This document shows, one piece after another, positions 1-7,889 of a DNA stretch of 64,000 nucleotides (positions are counted from its first letter, which is position 1; each line of letters begins with the position of its first letter). Source of the stretch: Chryseobacterium vrystaatense (GTDB lineage Bacteria; Bacteroidota; Bacteroidia; Flavobacteriales; Weeksellaceae); NCBI RefSeq assembly GCF_000737765.1, contig NZ_JPRI01000012.1:248001-312000 (forward strand), read 5' to 3'. Below the pieces are notes generated by a model that saw only the letters and a list, made by a program, of their open reading frames with translations, was not told the DNA's origin and did not search any database. The translations under genes were made by a program, and so were the position numbers.

Positions 1-2130
1 ACAGACACTGAAAGAGTAATCACGGAAAATTTCATTTATGACCATCAGAACAGACTATTGGTGCATAAACATCAGGTAGACAGTAATCCCGAAGAAATTC
101 TTGCTCAGAACAAGTACAATGAGCTTTCCCAGCTGGAATCTAAGAAAGTGGGAGGAGTATCTTTAGGATCTGCCCTTCAGACTGTAGATTACAAATATAA
201 TATCAGGGGCTGGATGACTCAGATTAATGATCCTGTTAACCTGGGTAATGATTTGTTTGGCTATAAAATCAATTACAATCAAGTAGAAGGATTAGAGGTT
301 CCCAATGCCGATTACCCTGATCTGAAAGTGAAACCTAGATACAATGGAAATATCGCGGAGGTATCCTGGAAAACGCGTACAGAAGAAAACGAAGCTTTAA
401 AAAGATATGGTTATACCTATGATTCTCTAAACAGACTTTCCGCAGGATTTTACCAGAAAGCAGGCAATGAATCTGCAAAAGAATATTTTGAAAAACTGGA
501 ATACGACTTTAATGGGAATATTACAAGATTAAAAAGGTCAGCAGGATTACCGGCAGGAAATACAACTGCCTTAGCCATTGACAACTTGAGATATGACTAT
601 ACAGGTAATAAATTGATCAGAGTTACTGATGAGCAGCAGAACACTTCAGGCTATCCATATGTTGCTACTCCTGGTGTAATTGGTTATGATAATGATACGG
701 GAGATGGGAATGGTAATATGATCAGTCATCCGGATAAAGGGATTTCTTCAATCCAATATAATTATTTAAATTTACCGCAACAGGTGATCCAAAATTCGGC
801 AGTAACGAAGTATACCTACCGTGCAGACGGGATAAAAGTAAAGAAGCTCTTTAAAGATATAGAAACAGATTATCTGGATGGATTTCAGTATAAATCTACA
901 AAACCATCGGAAGGAAACTCTGGAGGCCTGGTGGTTGTAGACCCTAATGAAGTCGCAGTGATTAAATTAAGAATTATCCCAACATCGGAGGGGTATTTTG
1001 ATACAGTTATCAATCAGTATATTTACAATTTCACGGATCATTTGGGAAATGTCAGACTGAGTTATTCGGATAGTAATAAAGATGGGTTTATTCAGCCGAG
1101 ACAATACTTCTGGCAGGAGTGTGAAACTCCACAAAGTCCATGGGATGTCCCTAACTGTATTGATGGATGGAAGCCCGGAGAGATTGTAGAAGTCAATAAT
1201 TATTACCCTTTTGGATTACTGCATAATTATACGGCTACTACACAGAATGCTTATCAGTACAAATACAACGGGAAAGAATTGCAGGAGACGGGTATGTATG
1301 ATTACGGCGCAAGAATGTATATGCCGGATATTGGGCGTTGGGGCGTGATTGATCCGCTGGCTTTTTTATATTTCCAAAAATCTCCTTACAATTATGCTGC
1401 TAATAACCCTATAATGTTTGTTGATCCTAATGGAAAGCATATTATCGGGTCAACTAAGGAAGATGCAAAAAAAGCTCAAGAAGATATCAATAAAGTTTTT
1501 GCAGACAAAAGATTTGATAATTTTAGAACATTAATAAGTATTAAGGGTAAAACCTTCAACCAAATTGATGAAACTAAATTAAAAAATGCATTATCAAATT
1601 CAGACCTTTCGGCAGATGACAAAACTCTTATGGAAACTGTGGCAAATACAATCAACTCTAAAGATGAACATTTAGTGGAATATGTAGGCGAAAAAGATAA
1701 TGTTTCTAGCAAAGCAGTTGAGGCTTTTGGGATTCCTTCATATCTAAATAAAGACAAAATGCAAGAGAAGTTTGGGGGTATTCCTGCAAGCATATATGCT
1801 GCAGGTGGAGGTTCAGTAACGGGAAAAACAAAAAAAGGTACATTTTCATTAATTGTAAGTGGTATTTCGGGAGCATCTGATTACAAGGATCAAAACGGTA
1901 ATTATGTTGCTAGTCCAATTGGTAGAGAGGGAACTACAGGACACGAAGTTCTTGGACATGGAAGATCTCTTATGACTGGAAGAGGTGATGTTAACCAGCA
2001 TCAAGATGCTGTTAAATTAGAGAATTTAATTTTAAGGGTAATGGGTCATACAACGATTCAAAGAGATGGTACAGATCATGGTCCTAAAACAACAATTTCA
2101 AATGCAAGTGCTTTACCTGAATATAAATAA
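1..2130 (+). CDS. RHS repeat protein, C-terminal part with zincin-like toxin tail (5' end outside window)
   Basis: The frame is open from base 1, so the start lies upstream; the TTG at 58 is not a real start. The first ~400 residues carry YD-type repeats (YDYTGNK, YDFNGN, YTYRADG), which build the hollow shell of RHS/Tc proteins. The RHS-associated core (KYNGKELQETGMYDYGAR to DPNGK) lies at about residues 402-460, numbered from base 58. Past the core the composition changes to a unique tail, as in polymorphic toxins. The tail contains HEVLGHG (bases 1942-1962), a zinc-metallopeptidase HExxH-like motif, followed by KLENLILR, which could hold the third ligand as in M91/NleD-like effectors. The role in interbacterial killing is inferred from the architecture. 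The next gene, 6 bases downstream, is the likely immunity gene. Confidence 0.88.
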   Translation, partial: TDTERVITENFIYDHQNRLLVHKHQVDSNPEEILAQNKYNELSQLESKKVGGVSLGSALQTVDYKYNIRGWMTQINDPVNLGNDLFGYKINYNQVEGLEVPNADYPDLKVKPRYNGNIAEVSWKTRTEENEALKRYGYTYDSLNRLSAGFYQKAGNESAKEYFEKLEYDFNGNITRLKRSAGLPAGNTTALAIDNLRYDYTGNKLIRVTDEQQNTSGYPYVATPGVIGYDNDTGDGNGNMISHPDKGISSIQYNYLNLPQQVIQNSAVTKYTYRADGIKVKKLFKDIETDYLDGFQYKSTKPSEGNSGGLVVVDPNEVAVIKLRIIPTSEGYFDTVINQYIYNFTDHLGNVRLSYSDSNKDGFIQPRQYFWQECETPQSPWDVPNCIDGWKPGEIVEVNNYYPFGLLHNYTATTQNAYQYKYNGKELQETGMYDYGARMYMPDIGRWGVIDPLAFLYFQKSPYNYAANNPIMFVDPNGKHIIGSTKEDAKKAQEDINKVFADKRFDNFRTLISIKGKTFNQIDETKLKNALSNSDLSADDKTLMETVANTINSKDEHLVEYVGEKDNVSSKAVEAFGIPSYLNKDKMQEKFGGIPASIYAAGGGSVTGKTKKGTFSLIVSGISGASDYKDQNGNYVASPIGREGTTGHEVLGHGRSLMTGRGDVNQHQDAVKLENLILRVMGHTTIQRDGTDHGPKTTISNASALPEYK

Positions 2131-2136
2131 TAAATT

Positions 2137-2643
2137 ATGATTTATAAACTTTTAACAATAGCTTTATTGGTTTGGGTGTCAATTATTAAAGCTCAAACTA
2201 ATAATGATTCTACTCAACAGATAAAAAACAACACATTTCTTCAAAATATAAAGACTAAAGAAGATCAAACCACTTTTTTAATTTATAATATTGGAAAAGA
2301 ATATTTGTTAATTACTAAATTGGACTTCTCTTTTAACTTTTATTGGTATAAAGAGGTGATAGATTTTACAAATCAAAGTAAAACTTATAATTTAGTCAGA
2401 AAACAATTGAATGTAAAAGATAAGTTGTTAGAAAATTTATTTGAATATGAATGTTCCACTAAGAATTCCATAAATGAAAATGAGGGAAGCTCTTATATTT
2501 ATTTTAGATTATATTCAAATAATATAAAGAAATGCGAATTCGTTACACCTTATCTTTATTACAATAAAAGAGTAAAAGACCAGCTTCCTATTAAAAAAAA
2601 ATATATAGAATATCTCACAGTAAAGCTTTTAGATGTCTATTAA
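2137..2643 (+). CDS. Small secreted protein, candidate immunity protein of RHS cassette 1
   Basis: This 168-residue protein begins with a signal peptide (hydrophobic IALLVWVSIIKAQ, likely cleaved after KAQ). The rest is soluble and rich in Asn, Lys and Tyr, and I recognise no family. It starts 6 bases after the RHS toxin stop and is AT-richer than the RHS core, as is common for exchanged toxin/immunity modules. Position directly after the variable tail is the main reason for the immunity call. A signal peptide would place it in the periplasm, which would suit a toxin acting there. The function is inferred from position only. Confidence 0.7.
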   Translation: MIYKLLTIALLVWVSIIKAQTNNDSTQQIKNNTFLQNIKTKEDQTTFLIYNIGKEYLLITKLDFSFNFYWYKEVIDFTNQSKTYNLVRKQLNVKDKLLENLFEYECSTKNSINENEGSSYIYFRLYSNNIKKCEFVTPYLYYNKRVKDQLPIKKKYIEYLTVKLLDVY

Positions 2644-2653
2644 TAGTAACTAT

Positions 2654-2703
2654 CCCCGCTCCCACACGAATCCTTTCGTGTGGTGAAGTAATAATAACAA
2701 AAA
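2654..2703. repeat. 50-base hairpin repeat, copy A (end of RHS cassette 1)
   Basis: These 50 bases are identical to 5658..5707. Within them CCACACGAA-TCCT-TTCGTGTGG (2662..2683) forms a 9-bp stem with a 4-base loop. Both copies lie just after the partner gene of an RHS cassette and just before a terminator hairpin. A related 17-base stretch (16 of 17 matching) is at 4391..4407, at the left edge of cassette 3. It may be a recombination site or simply a duplicated 3' end. Confidence 0.85.
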
Positions 2704-2727
2704 CCACTGTTATTTACCAGTGGTTTT
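2700..2727. terminator. Hairpin terminator after cassette 1
   Basis: AAAACCACTG pairs with CAGTGGTTTT across an 8-base loop. The ten-base stem has A and T tracts at its ends, so it could terminate in either direction. It closes the toxin/immunity pair of cassette 1. Confidence 0.7.
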
Positions 2728-2804
2728 GTATTATGAAAATTTCTATTTTTTGTATGTGAAAACAGGACTATAGTACAGCTATATATTATTTTGAAACAAT
2801 AGTT

Positions 2805-3077
2805 TATTTACAATTTCACGGATCATTTGGGAAATGTCAGACTGAGTTATTCGGATAGTAATAAAGATGGGTTATTCAGCCGAGACAATACTTCTGGCAG
2901 GAGTGTGAAACTCCACAAAGTCCATGGGATGTCCCTAACTGTATTGATGGATGGAAGCCCGGAGAGATTGTAGAAGTCAATAATTATTATCCTTTTGGAT
3001 TACTGCATAATTATACGGCTACTACACAGAATGCTTATCAGTACAAGTACAACGGTAAGGAATTACAGGAAACTGGT
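2805..3077 (+). pseudogene. Duplicated RHS core fragment with one-base deletion
   Basis: From 2805 the DNA repeats 1020 onward almost base for base for about 230 bases and then diverges in the YNGKELQE region. The first copy reads GGGTTTATTC and this copy GGGTTATTC (near 2872), a one-base deletion. The upstream part is therefore in a different frame from the tail that follows at 3078. There is no start codon and no N-terminal shell. This looks like a displaced, silent RHS C-terminal cassette that kept its core as homology for recombination. Confidence 0.8.
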
Positions 3078-3917
3078 ATGTATGATTATGGAGCGAGAAT
3101 GTATATGGCAGATATTGGGCGTTGGGGCGTGATTGACCCGCTTGCTGAAACTTCCAGAAGATGGAGTCCTTATACATATGCATTTAATAATCCAATGCGA
3201 TTTATTGACCCGGATGGAAGGATGCCTCTCCCTCCTGATGATTATCTTGATACTAATGGACGATATTTAGGAAGCGATGGAGCCAAAACCACAAATACGA
3301 GAGTAATATACAAAAGAGATTGGAATAGTATTACGTCTGAAAAAGGAGGTTCTCTATCAGCAGATGCCACTGCGGCTTTACAAAAAAGTAGTTCGATAGT
3401 GACAGTAAATACTACCCAGGTTAGCAGTGATATAAATAGTGCTAATAATGAAACTATTGCCGACCAAACAAAAGAAAGGCAGTTATATTTAGGATTAGAT
3501 GTAAAAGGAGGAGATATTCCCACAGCACAAGTAACTTCGGTAAGGGGTGCGGATGGAATCGATGGAGAAGCAACATTTAGCAGTGGTAAAATAGAAGATA
3601 AAAGTGGAAATGTTATAAAACAAACGGTTGATAATTCTAAAATGATTTTACTAGGTGGGGCTCATACCCATAATACAGTAACAGCTCCGGGTATGATAAA
3701 TGACATTGGAACTTCTACCAAGGATGTCAATTCTGCTAAAAGCTTAAATACAACTATATATTCTATTGATTCTTGGACTGGAACGCAGAAAGGGGGTAAT
3801 GCTATCCATAGAGCGACAGGAAGTGGCGTGCAAACCAATAATGTAGGGACAACAACAGGTTTTAATATGGGACACGATGCATTGAGAAACTTTATAGATA
3901 AACAAAAGAAACCATAA
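3078..3917 (+). CDS. Displaced RHS C-terminal tail 2 with JAMM-like (DUF4329-like) motif
   Basis: The frame starts within the RHS core at MYDYGARMYMADIGRW and continues as DPLAE and YAFNNPMRFIDPDG, the usual end of the core. The unique tail has GGAHTHN (His196 and His198) followed by STKD (Ser213 to Asp216), which resembles the HxH...SxxD zinc motif of JAB/MPN peptidases and of the DUF4329 domain found in RHS tails. The spacing between the two parts is longer than in typical JAMM enzymes. No upstream shell is in frame because of the one-base deletion near 2872, so it may be silent or expressed only after recombination. The stop overlaps the start of the next gene by one base. Confidence 0.72.
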   Translation: MYDYGARMYMADIGRWGVIDPLAETSRRWSPYTYAFNNPMRFIDPDGRMPLPPDDYLDTNGRYLGSDGAKTTNTRVIYKRDWNSITSEKGGSLSADATAALQKSSSIVTVNTTQVSSDINSANNETIADQTKERQLYLGLDVKGGDIPTAQVTSVRGADGIDGEATFSSGKIEDKSGNVIKQTVDNSKMILLGGAHTHNTVTAPGMINDIGTSTKDVNSAKSLNTTIYSIDSWTGTQKGGNAIHRATGSGVQTNNVGTTTGFNMGHDALRNFIDKQKKP

Positions 3918-4354
3918 TGAAAAAGATTTTGCAAATATTATTTTTGGGCTTATGCACCATTAGTTGTTTTGCCCAAAAGGGGGGTTCAAAAATTACATAT
4001 TTTTTACCTTTTGATGTTCGAGTAAAAATTTTAGAAAAACTTAAAACAATAAAAGAGCCCGAGAAAACTTCATTTGTATTGGGTAATGATGAATCAGGAA
4101 ATTACATTATTTACCTAAATAACCATGTGGTGGGAGAAAGTAAATTTTGGGTAGAAAATACCAATAGAGTTTTGTTTTTAGAAGGTAAATTTTATCCTTT
4201 AATATTTGAAGCTGATGAATATTTCTCTTATCCAGAAAACACGACTTCAATCTTGAAGAAAATAGATAAAGGAGAGCCAATAAGAAAGATAATAACAATC
4301 CGTGAGAATTCATTTTTTATAAAATTTAAACATGGTGGAGAGATAGTAAAATAA
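3917..4354 (+). CDS. Small secreted protein, candidate immunity protein of RHS cassette 2
   Basis: This 145-residue protein has a clear signal peptide (MKKILQILFLGLCTISCFAQ). The Cys before FAQ could also make it a lipoprotein, but cleavage after FAQ is likelier. The mature part is a mix of charged and aromatic residues and I do not recognise a family. Its start overlaps the stop of the toxin tail by one base (TAATG), indicating translational coupling. By position it is the partner of the JAMM-like tail. A secreted immunity protein suggests that the toxin acts in the cell envelope, but this is inference. Confidence 0.7.
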   Translation: MKKILQILFLGLCTISCFAQKGGSKITYFLPFDVRVKILEKLKTIKEPEKTSFVLGNDESGNYIIYLNNHVVGESKFWVENTNRVLFLEGKFYPLIFEADEYFSYPENTTSILKKIDKGEPIRKIITIRENSFFIKFKHGGEIVK

Positions 4355-4360
4355 AATACT

Positions 4361-5188
4361 TTGCAGCTTAGTTTGCTTAAGGACCCTTGGTCCCGCACGA
4401 ATCCTTTTGGCATGAATCATATAGGCCATGGTAAAAGTCTTTTAGGCGGATATTTAAGCTATAAGTACAACGGCAAGGAATTGCAGGAGACCGGTATGTA
4501 TGATTATGGAGCAAGATTCTACATGGCAGATATTGGGCGTACACCTCAAATAGATCCTTTCGCAGAAAAAATGCCGGAATGGTCTCCTTATTCGTATGCT
4601 TTTAATAATCCTATCCGAAATAATGATCCAACCGGAATGGAACCAGAGGATGTTGTTGATGGTGGTGGCGATGACAGAAGTTCTGAGCAATGTTGCGGTC
4701 CTTTTTTTGGTGGCTTAATGAGGTTTATGCCTTTACTTGAAGGCGGATCGAATGTAAGACCTAGCCCTGTTATAGAAGTAACCACAAAGACAGGAGAAAC
4801 AGCAGGAAAGGCATCAGAGTCTTTATCTAAGACTTCTGAAGGTTCTCAAATATCTAATGAAAGAGTTCGATACCAAAATAAGGTTGAAAGAGCTAAGGAT
4901 AAAATGGATGGAATAAATAAAGCTCAAGAGAATTTAAAAAAGAGTGCACCTCAAGGATCAAAACAAAATGCTATACAATCAACAAAAAAGTCTCAACAAA
5001 ACCTGAAAAATGCTTTAAGGAGAATTGATCTTAGTAATACAGATGAGTTTGATGTTAAAATAACTCCAACACCAATTAAAAAAGACAATTTTAATATTCC
5101 TAAACCACGTCCTGTTTTGCCAACTTCTACTCCAAAGAAGTCAACGCCTAAACCACCAGTTAATGATTATTATAGAATATATTCATAA
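4361..5188 (+). CDS. Displaced RHS C-terminal tail 3, basic low-complexity tail
   Basis: The open frame begins with TTG at 4361; the first ATG is at 4412 (Met18). Neither has a convincing ribosome site, so this is probably a displaced cassette and not a free-standing gene. The core is recognisable (YKYNGKELQETGMYDYGARFYMADIG, then PYSYAFNNPIRNNDPTGME). The tail starts with an acidic Gly-rich part and Cys-Cys, then becomes rich in Lys, Gln and Ser and ends in Pro/Lys repeats (KPRPVLPTSTPKK). I see no catalytic motif. The bases upstream of PFGMNH match the hairpin repeat and not normal core sequence. The partner gene follows 3 bases later. Confidence 0.68.
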   Translation: MQLSLLKDPWSRTNPFGMNHIGHGKSLLGGYLSYKYNGKELQETGMYDYGARFYMADIGRTPQIDPFAEKMPEWSPYSYAFNNPIRNNDPTGMEPEDVVDGGGDDRSSEQCCGPFFGGLMRFMPLLEGGSNVRPSPVIEVTTKTGETAGKASESLSKTSEGSQISNERVRYQNKVERAKDKMDGINKAQENLKKSAPQGSKQNAIQSTKKSQQNLKNALRRIDLSNTDEFDVKITPTPIKKDNFNIPKPRPVLPTSTPKKSTPKPPVNDYYRIYS

Positions 5189-5191
5189 AAT

Positions 5192-5653
5192 ATGATTACA
5201 GAATTGCATAAAGCCAAAGATTTGATGGATAACGATCAATATGAATCAGCCATTAATATTTTAAATAAATTGGAAGATCTACCTTTAAAGTCTGAAAATT
5301 TTAGATTATTATTTTTATCAAATTGTTTTTATAATATAGAAGAATATTATTTGGCAATTGATACAGCTGATAGATTGTTACAAAAAGATCATAAAAATGA
5401 ATATGCTTCCCAAATAAAATATTTAGCCTATTACGAATTGGAAGATTATAATAATGCTCTGAATGAGATAATAAATTTTTTATCTCATAATGAAGCTAAT
5501 TTATATAAAGTAACATTGGAAGAGTTATTAACTGATATAAAAGAAGGATTCATTAACGAAGAAGCTACAGTTTATAAAATACAAGAACTAGCATTAAAAA
5601 ATAATATTATTTATAAGCTTGCTTTTGAAGTTACAGTTTTAGAAGTGAAATAA
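5192..5653 (+). CDS. TPR-like protein, candidate immunity protein of RHS cassette 3
   Basis: This 153-residue protein has no signal peptide and should be cytosolic. It is helical, with TPR-like units: AKDLMDNDQYESAINILNKL, FYNIEEYYLAIDTADRLL and YYELEDYNNALNEIINFL. The regular A/L/Y pattern and the 34-residue spacing support tetratricopeptide repeats. It starts 3 bases after tail 3 and ends 4 bases before copy B of the 50-base repeat. The immunity role is inferred from this position. Unlike the other two partners it would act inside the cell, so tail 3 may have an intracellular target. Confidence 0.72.
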   Translation: MITELHKAKDLMDNDQYESAINILNKLEDLPLKSENFRLLFLSNCFYNIEEYYLAIDTADRLLQKDHKNEYASQIKYLAYYELEDYNNALNEIINFLSHNEANLYKVTLEELLTDIKEGFINEEATVYKIQELALKNNIIYKLAFEVTVLEVK

Positions 5654-5657
5654 TAAA

Positions 5658-5707
5658 CCCCGCTCCCACACGAATCCTTTCGTGTGGTGAAGTAATAATA
5701 ACAAAAA
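5658..5707. repeat. 50-base hairpin repeat, copy B (end of RHS cassette 3)
   Basis: It is identical over 50 bases to 2654..2703, with the stem at 5666..5687. It starts 4 bases after the partner gene of cassette 3 and runs into a different terminator hairpin, so the two copies share this block but not what follows. Identity in non-coding DNA 3 kb apart implies recent duplication or ongoing exchange. Confidence 0.85.
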
Positions 5708-5709
5708 GA

Positions 5710-5740
5710 GGCTGTCTCAAAAGTGAGGCAGCCAATTTTT
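5710..5740 (+). terminator. Rho-independent terminator at the end of the RHS array
   Basis: GGCTGTCTCA pairs with TGAGGCAGCC over an AAAG loop, with one G-U pair, followed by AATTTTTT. It closes the RHS cassette array. Confidence 0.8.
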
Positions 5741-5998
5741 TGTAATAAAAAAAAGGAAAGCGAAAAGCTTTCCTAATAGTTGCAAATTGATTAATTTGCT
5801 GTGTGTTAACTAATTCAAAAGTAGTCTTTAAAGATTACAATCCCAAACAAAATTTTCTTTTTCCTCCTAATTTATCGGAGTTAATAGAAGTAAATCATCC
5901 TGTATATGAAGACTTTCCCTTTTTGAAGACTTCCCCTTTTTCAAACTGTTAACACATAATAAAAACCCTAAAAAGCATAGATTCTTTATACATAACTC
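5741..5998. other. Intergenic region with second hairpin
   Basis: A second stem, AGGAAAGC-GAAAA-GCTTTCCT (5754..5774), follows the terminator. The rest is AT-rich and I see no gene. It separates the RHS array from the convergent AraC gene, so the second hairpin may terminate that transcript or add to the first. Confidence 0.5.
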
Positions 5999-6853
5999 CT
6001 AGCTGCTCAAACTATTCTTTTCTTTCCTGCAAGAATCCCTGTACCCTCTTAAACTCACCCCATTATGCCGCTTAAAAAACTTATTGATATGGCTTTCATC
6101 GGCAAACCCGAACTCATCGGCGATCTCATGAACTCTTTTGTCACTGAAACGTAACCGGTGTTCTATCAACCTGATTCTGTGTGAAGAGATATAATGCTGT
6201 ATGGATTCATTGCACTGTTTGCGGAAATAGCTGCCCAAATAGGTAGGAGACAAACCGAACCTTTCTGCGATAACGACAATCTTCAGCTGTTCCGGCTGGT
6301 AAATATACTCCTGTATATAATCCAATATCTGTAATATCCTGAGATCAGAATTGGAGGAAATCTCCTGCGACCTAATGATGGCCATGTTTCTTGCAGCAAT
6401 AACAATAACGGCATTCACCAAATGCCTGATCAGATCCTCACTGTACATCGCTTCATGCTCTGTTGCCTGCTTCAGATTCTCTACCAGCAAACCCACCATC
6501 TTCCCGTCATCATGATGGACAATGACAGAGCCTGAAAGATGGGATGCATAATACAAAAGGCATTCAATATGATCTATGCTTTTCCACTGATATTCCCTGA
6601 CATAGCTTTCTCCGAAACGGATGACCATAAATTCGCAGGTTCCTTCCAGATCAAATCCATGGCAGTCATTGGGAGTGATCAAAAATAAGTCACCGGACGA
6701 ATACGGAAAACTGTTTCCGTTCACCGTATGGTTTCCCACACCGGAAATCACATAGACCAGTTCGAAAAAATTGAACTGCCTGTCACGCAAAGGGCACTCC
6801 TCCACTTTTTCATAAAATACTTCAAGGGACTGATGTATATTTTCTCTCGCCAT
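5999..6853 (-). CDS. AraC family transcriptional regulator
   Basis: This 284-residue protein has a cupin-like N-terminal sensor (HTVNGNSFPYSSGDLFLITPNDCH, about residues 40-65) and a C-terminal pair of helix-turn-helix motifs typical of AraC/XylS proteins. The first is IAERFGLSPTYLGSYFRKQ and the second IADEFGFADESHINKFFKRHNGVS. It is divergent from the reductase/hydrolase operon at 6942-9440, with 88 bases between the starts, so it probably controls that operon in response to a small molecule. The ligand cannot be told from sequence. The minus strand has a near-consensus -7 box (TATCTTTA) just before its start. Confidence 0.9.
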   Translation of the reverse strand: MARENIHQSLEVFYEKVEECPLRDRQFNFFELVYVISGVGNHTVNGNSFPYSSGDLFLITPNDCHGFDLEGTCEFMVIRFGESYVREYQWKSIDHIECLLYYASHLSGSVIVHHDDGKMVGLLVENLKQATEHEAMYSEDLIRHLVNAVIVIAARNMAIIRSQEISSNSDLRILQILDYIQEYIYQPEQLKIVVIAERFGLSPTYLGSYFRKQCNESIQHYISSHRIRLIEHRLRFSDKRVHEIADEFGFADESHINKFFKRHNGVSLRGYRDSCRKEKNSLSS

Positions 6854-6911
6854 AGTGTAAAGATACCCAAATAAGCTTTAAATGTACCTGTTTTCAGTTA
6901 TTTTATCAGTC

Positions 6912-6919
6912 TACTTTTG
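6912..6919 (+). promoter_or_regulatory. Promoter -7 box for the reductase operon
   Basis: TACTTTTG matches the Bacteroidetes TAnnTTTG box and lies 22 bases before the start at 6942. No TTTG is visible at -33, which would suit a promoter needing the divergent AraC activator. Confidence 0.45.
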
Positions 6920-6941
6920 TCTAAAATAATAAATGAACCAT

Positions 6942-7889
6942 ATGAAAGCGATTGTATTGGAAAAGTTTGGAGACGTTAAAAATCTCATATATAAAGATAT
7001 CAAAAAACCTGTCATAAAAGCTCATGAGGTACTCGTGAAAGTGAAGGCGGTAAGTATCAATCCGGTAGATGTCAAGGTCCGAAGCAGGCAGGCTCCTTTA
7101 GCCGAACAACTGGCACAATTTGATCCGCTGATTTTAGGCTGGGACATTTCGGGAGAGCTCGTTGAAAAAGGAAATGAAGTGATTCAATTTGAAATTGGTG
7201 ATGAGGTTTTCGGGATGGTTAATTTTGTTGGACATGGTCGGGCATATGCTGAATATGTGGCAGTTCCGGCTGAACACCTCGCTTTAAAACCTAAAAACAT
7301 AAGCCATACAGAAGCGGCAGCAAGTACTTTAGCGGCATTAACTGCCTGGCAGGCATTCGACCGTTATGGTAAATTAAGATCAACAGATACAGTCCTTATC
7401 CATAGTGCTTCTGGTGGTGTCGGACATTTTGCCGTGCAGATCGCAAAACATATCGGAGCGTATGTGATTGGTACTTCTTCCTCTTCCAACAGGGATTTTG
7501 TATTTCAAATGGGAGCCGATCAGCATATTGATTACCAGACGACTTCCTTTGAAAATATCCTCAGTGACATTGATTTTGTCCTGGAATCTGTGGGAGGAGA
7601 AAACTTTCAAAAATCCGTACAGGTATTAAAACCATTTGGAACGATTGTCACCCTGCCCTCCGGGCATTCGGAAAAGGATGAATTAAAAGCGCGGGAAAAA
7701 CATCTTCATGCATGTTATTTTATGTCTGTCTACTCCAGCGGTGAAGATATGAGGCATATTGCATCCCTACTCGAAACCGGCGCACTGAAACCTTATGTTT
7801 CCCACATATTTGATTTTGACGAAATGGCTGAAGCGCATCTGCAGATCGAAACAGGACGTACGGTAGGAAAGGTAGTAGTAACACTGTAA
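6942..7889 (+). CDS. NADP-dependent zinc-independent alcohol dehydrogenase / quinone oxidoreductase family protein
   Basis: This is an MDR-superfamily enzyme of about 315 residues. It starts as the family does, with MKAIVLEKFG; an ATG 9 bases upstream (6933) is also possible. The N-terminal GroES-like domain has SINPVDVKVR, the usual mark of the quinone oxidoreductase branch. The nucleotide-binding fold shows VLIHSASGGVGHFAVQIAKHIGA, a GxGxxG-type loop. The zinc-ligand cysteines of true alcohol dehydrogenases are absent. It would reduce quinones or activated alkenes with NADPH. Its stop overlaps the next start by one base, so it heads a three-gene operon. Confidence 0.9.
   Translation: MKAIVLEKFGDVKNLIYKDIKKPVIKAHEVLVKVKAVSINPVDVKVRSRQAPLAEQLAQFDPLILGWDISGELVEKGNEVIQFEIGDEVFGMVNFVGHGRAYAEYVAVPAEHLALKPKNISHTEAAASTLAALTAWQAFDRYGKLRSTDTVLIHSASGGVGHFAVQIAKHIGAYVIGTSSSSNRDFVFQMGADQHIDYQTTSFENILSDIDFVLESVGGENFQKSVQVLKPFGTIVTLPSGHSEKDELKAREKHLHACYFMSVYSSGEDMRHIASLLETGALKPYVSHIFDFDEMAEAHLQIETGRTVGKVVVTL

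Noticed and set aside
5708..5745. Hairpin GGCTGTCTCA/TGAGGCAGCC as an insertion-sequence end
   Set aside because: Such sequences resemble some IS ends, but no partner end or transposase is present; a terminator explains it.
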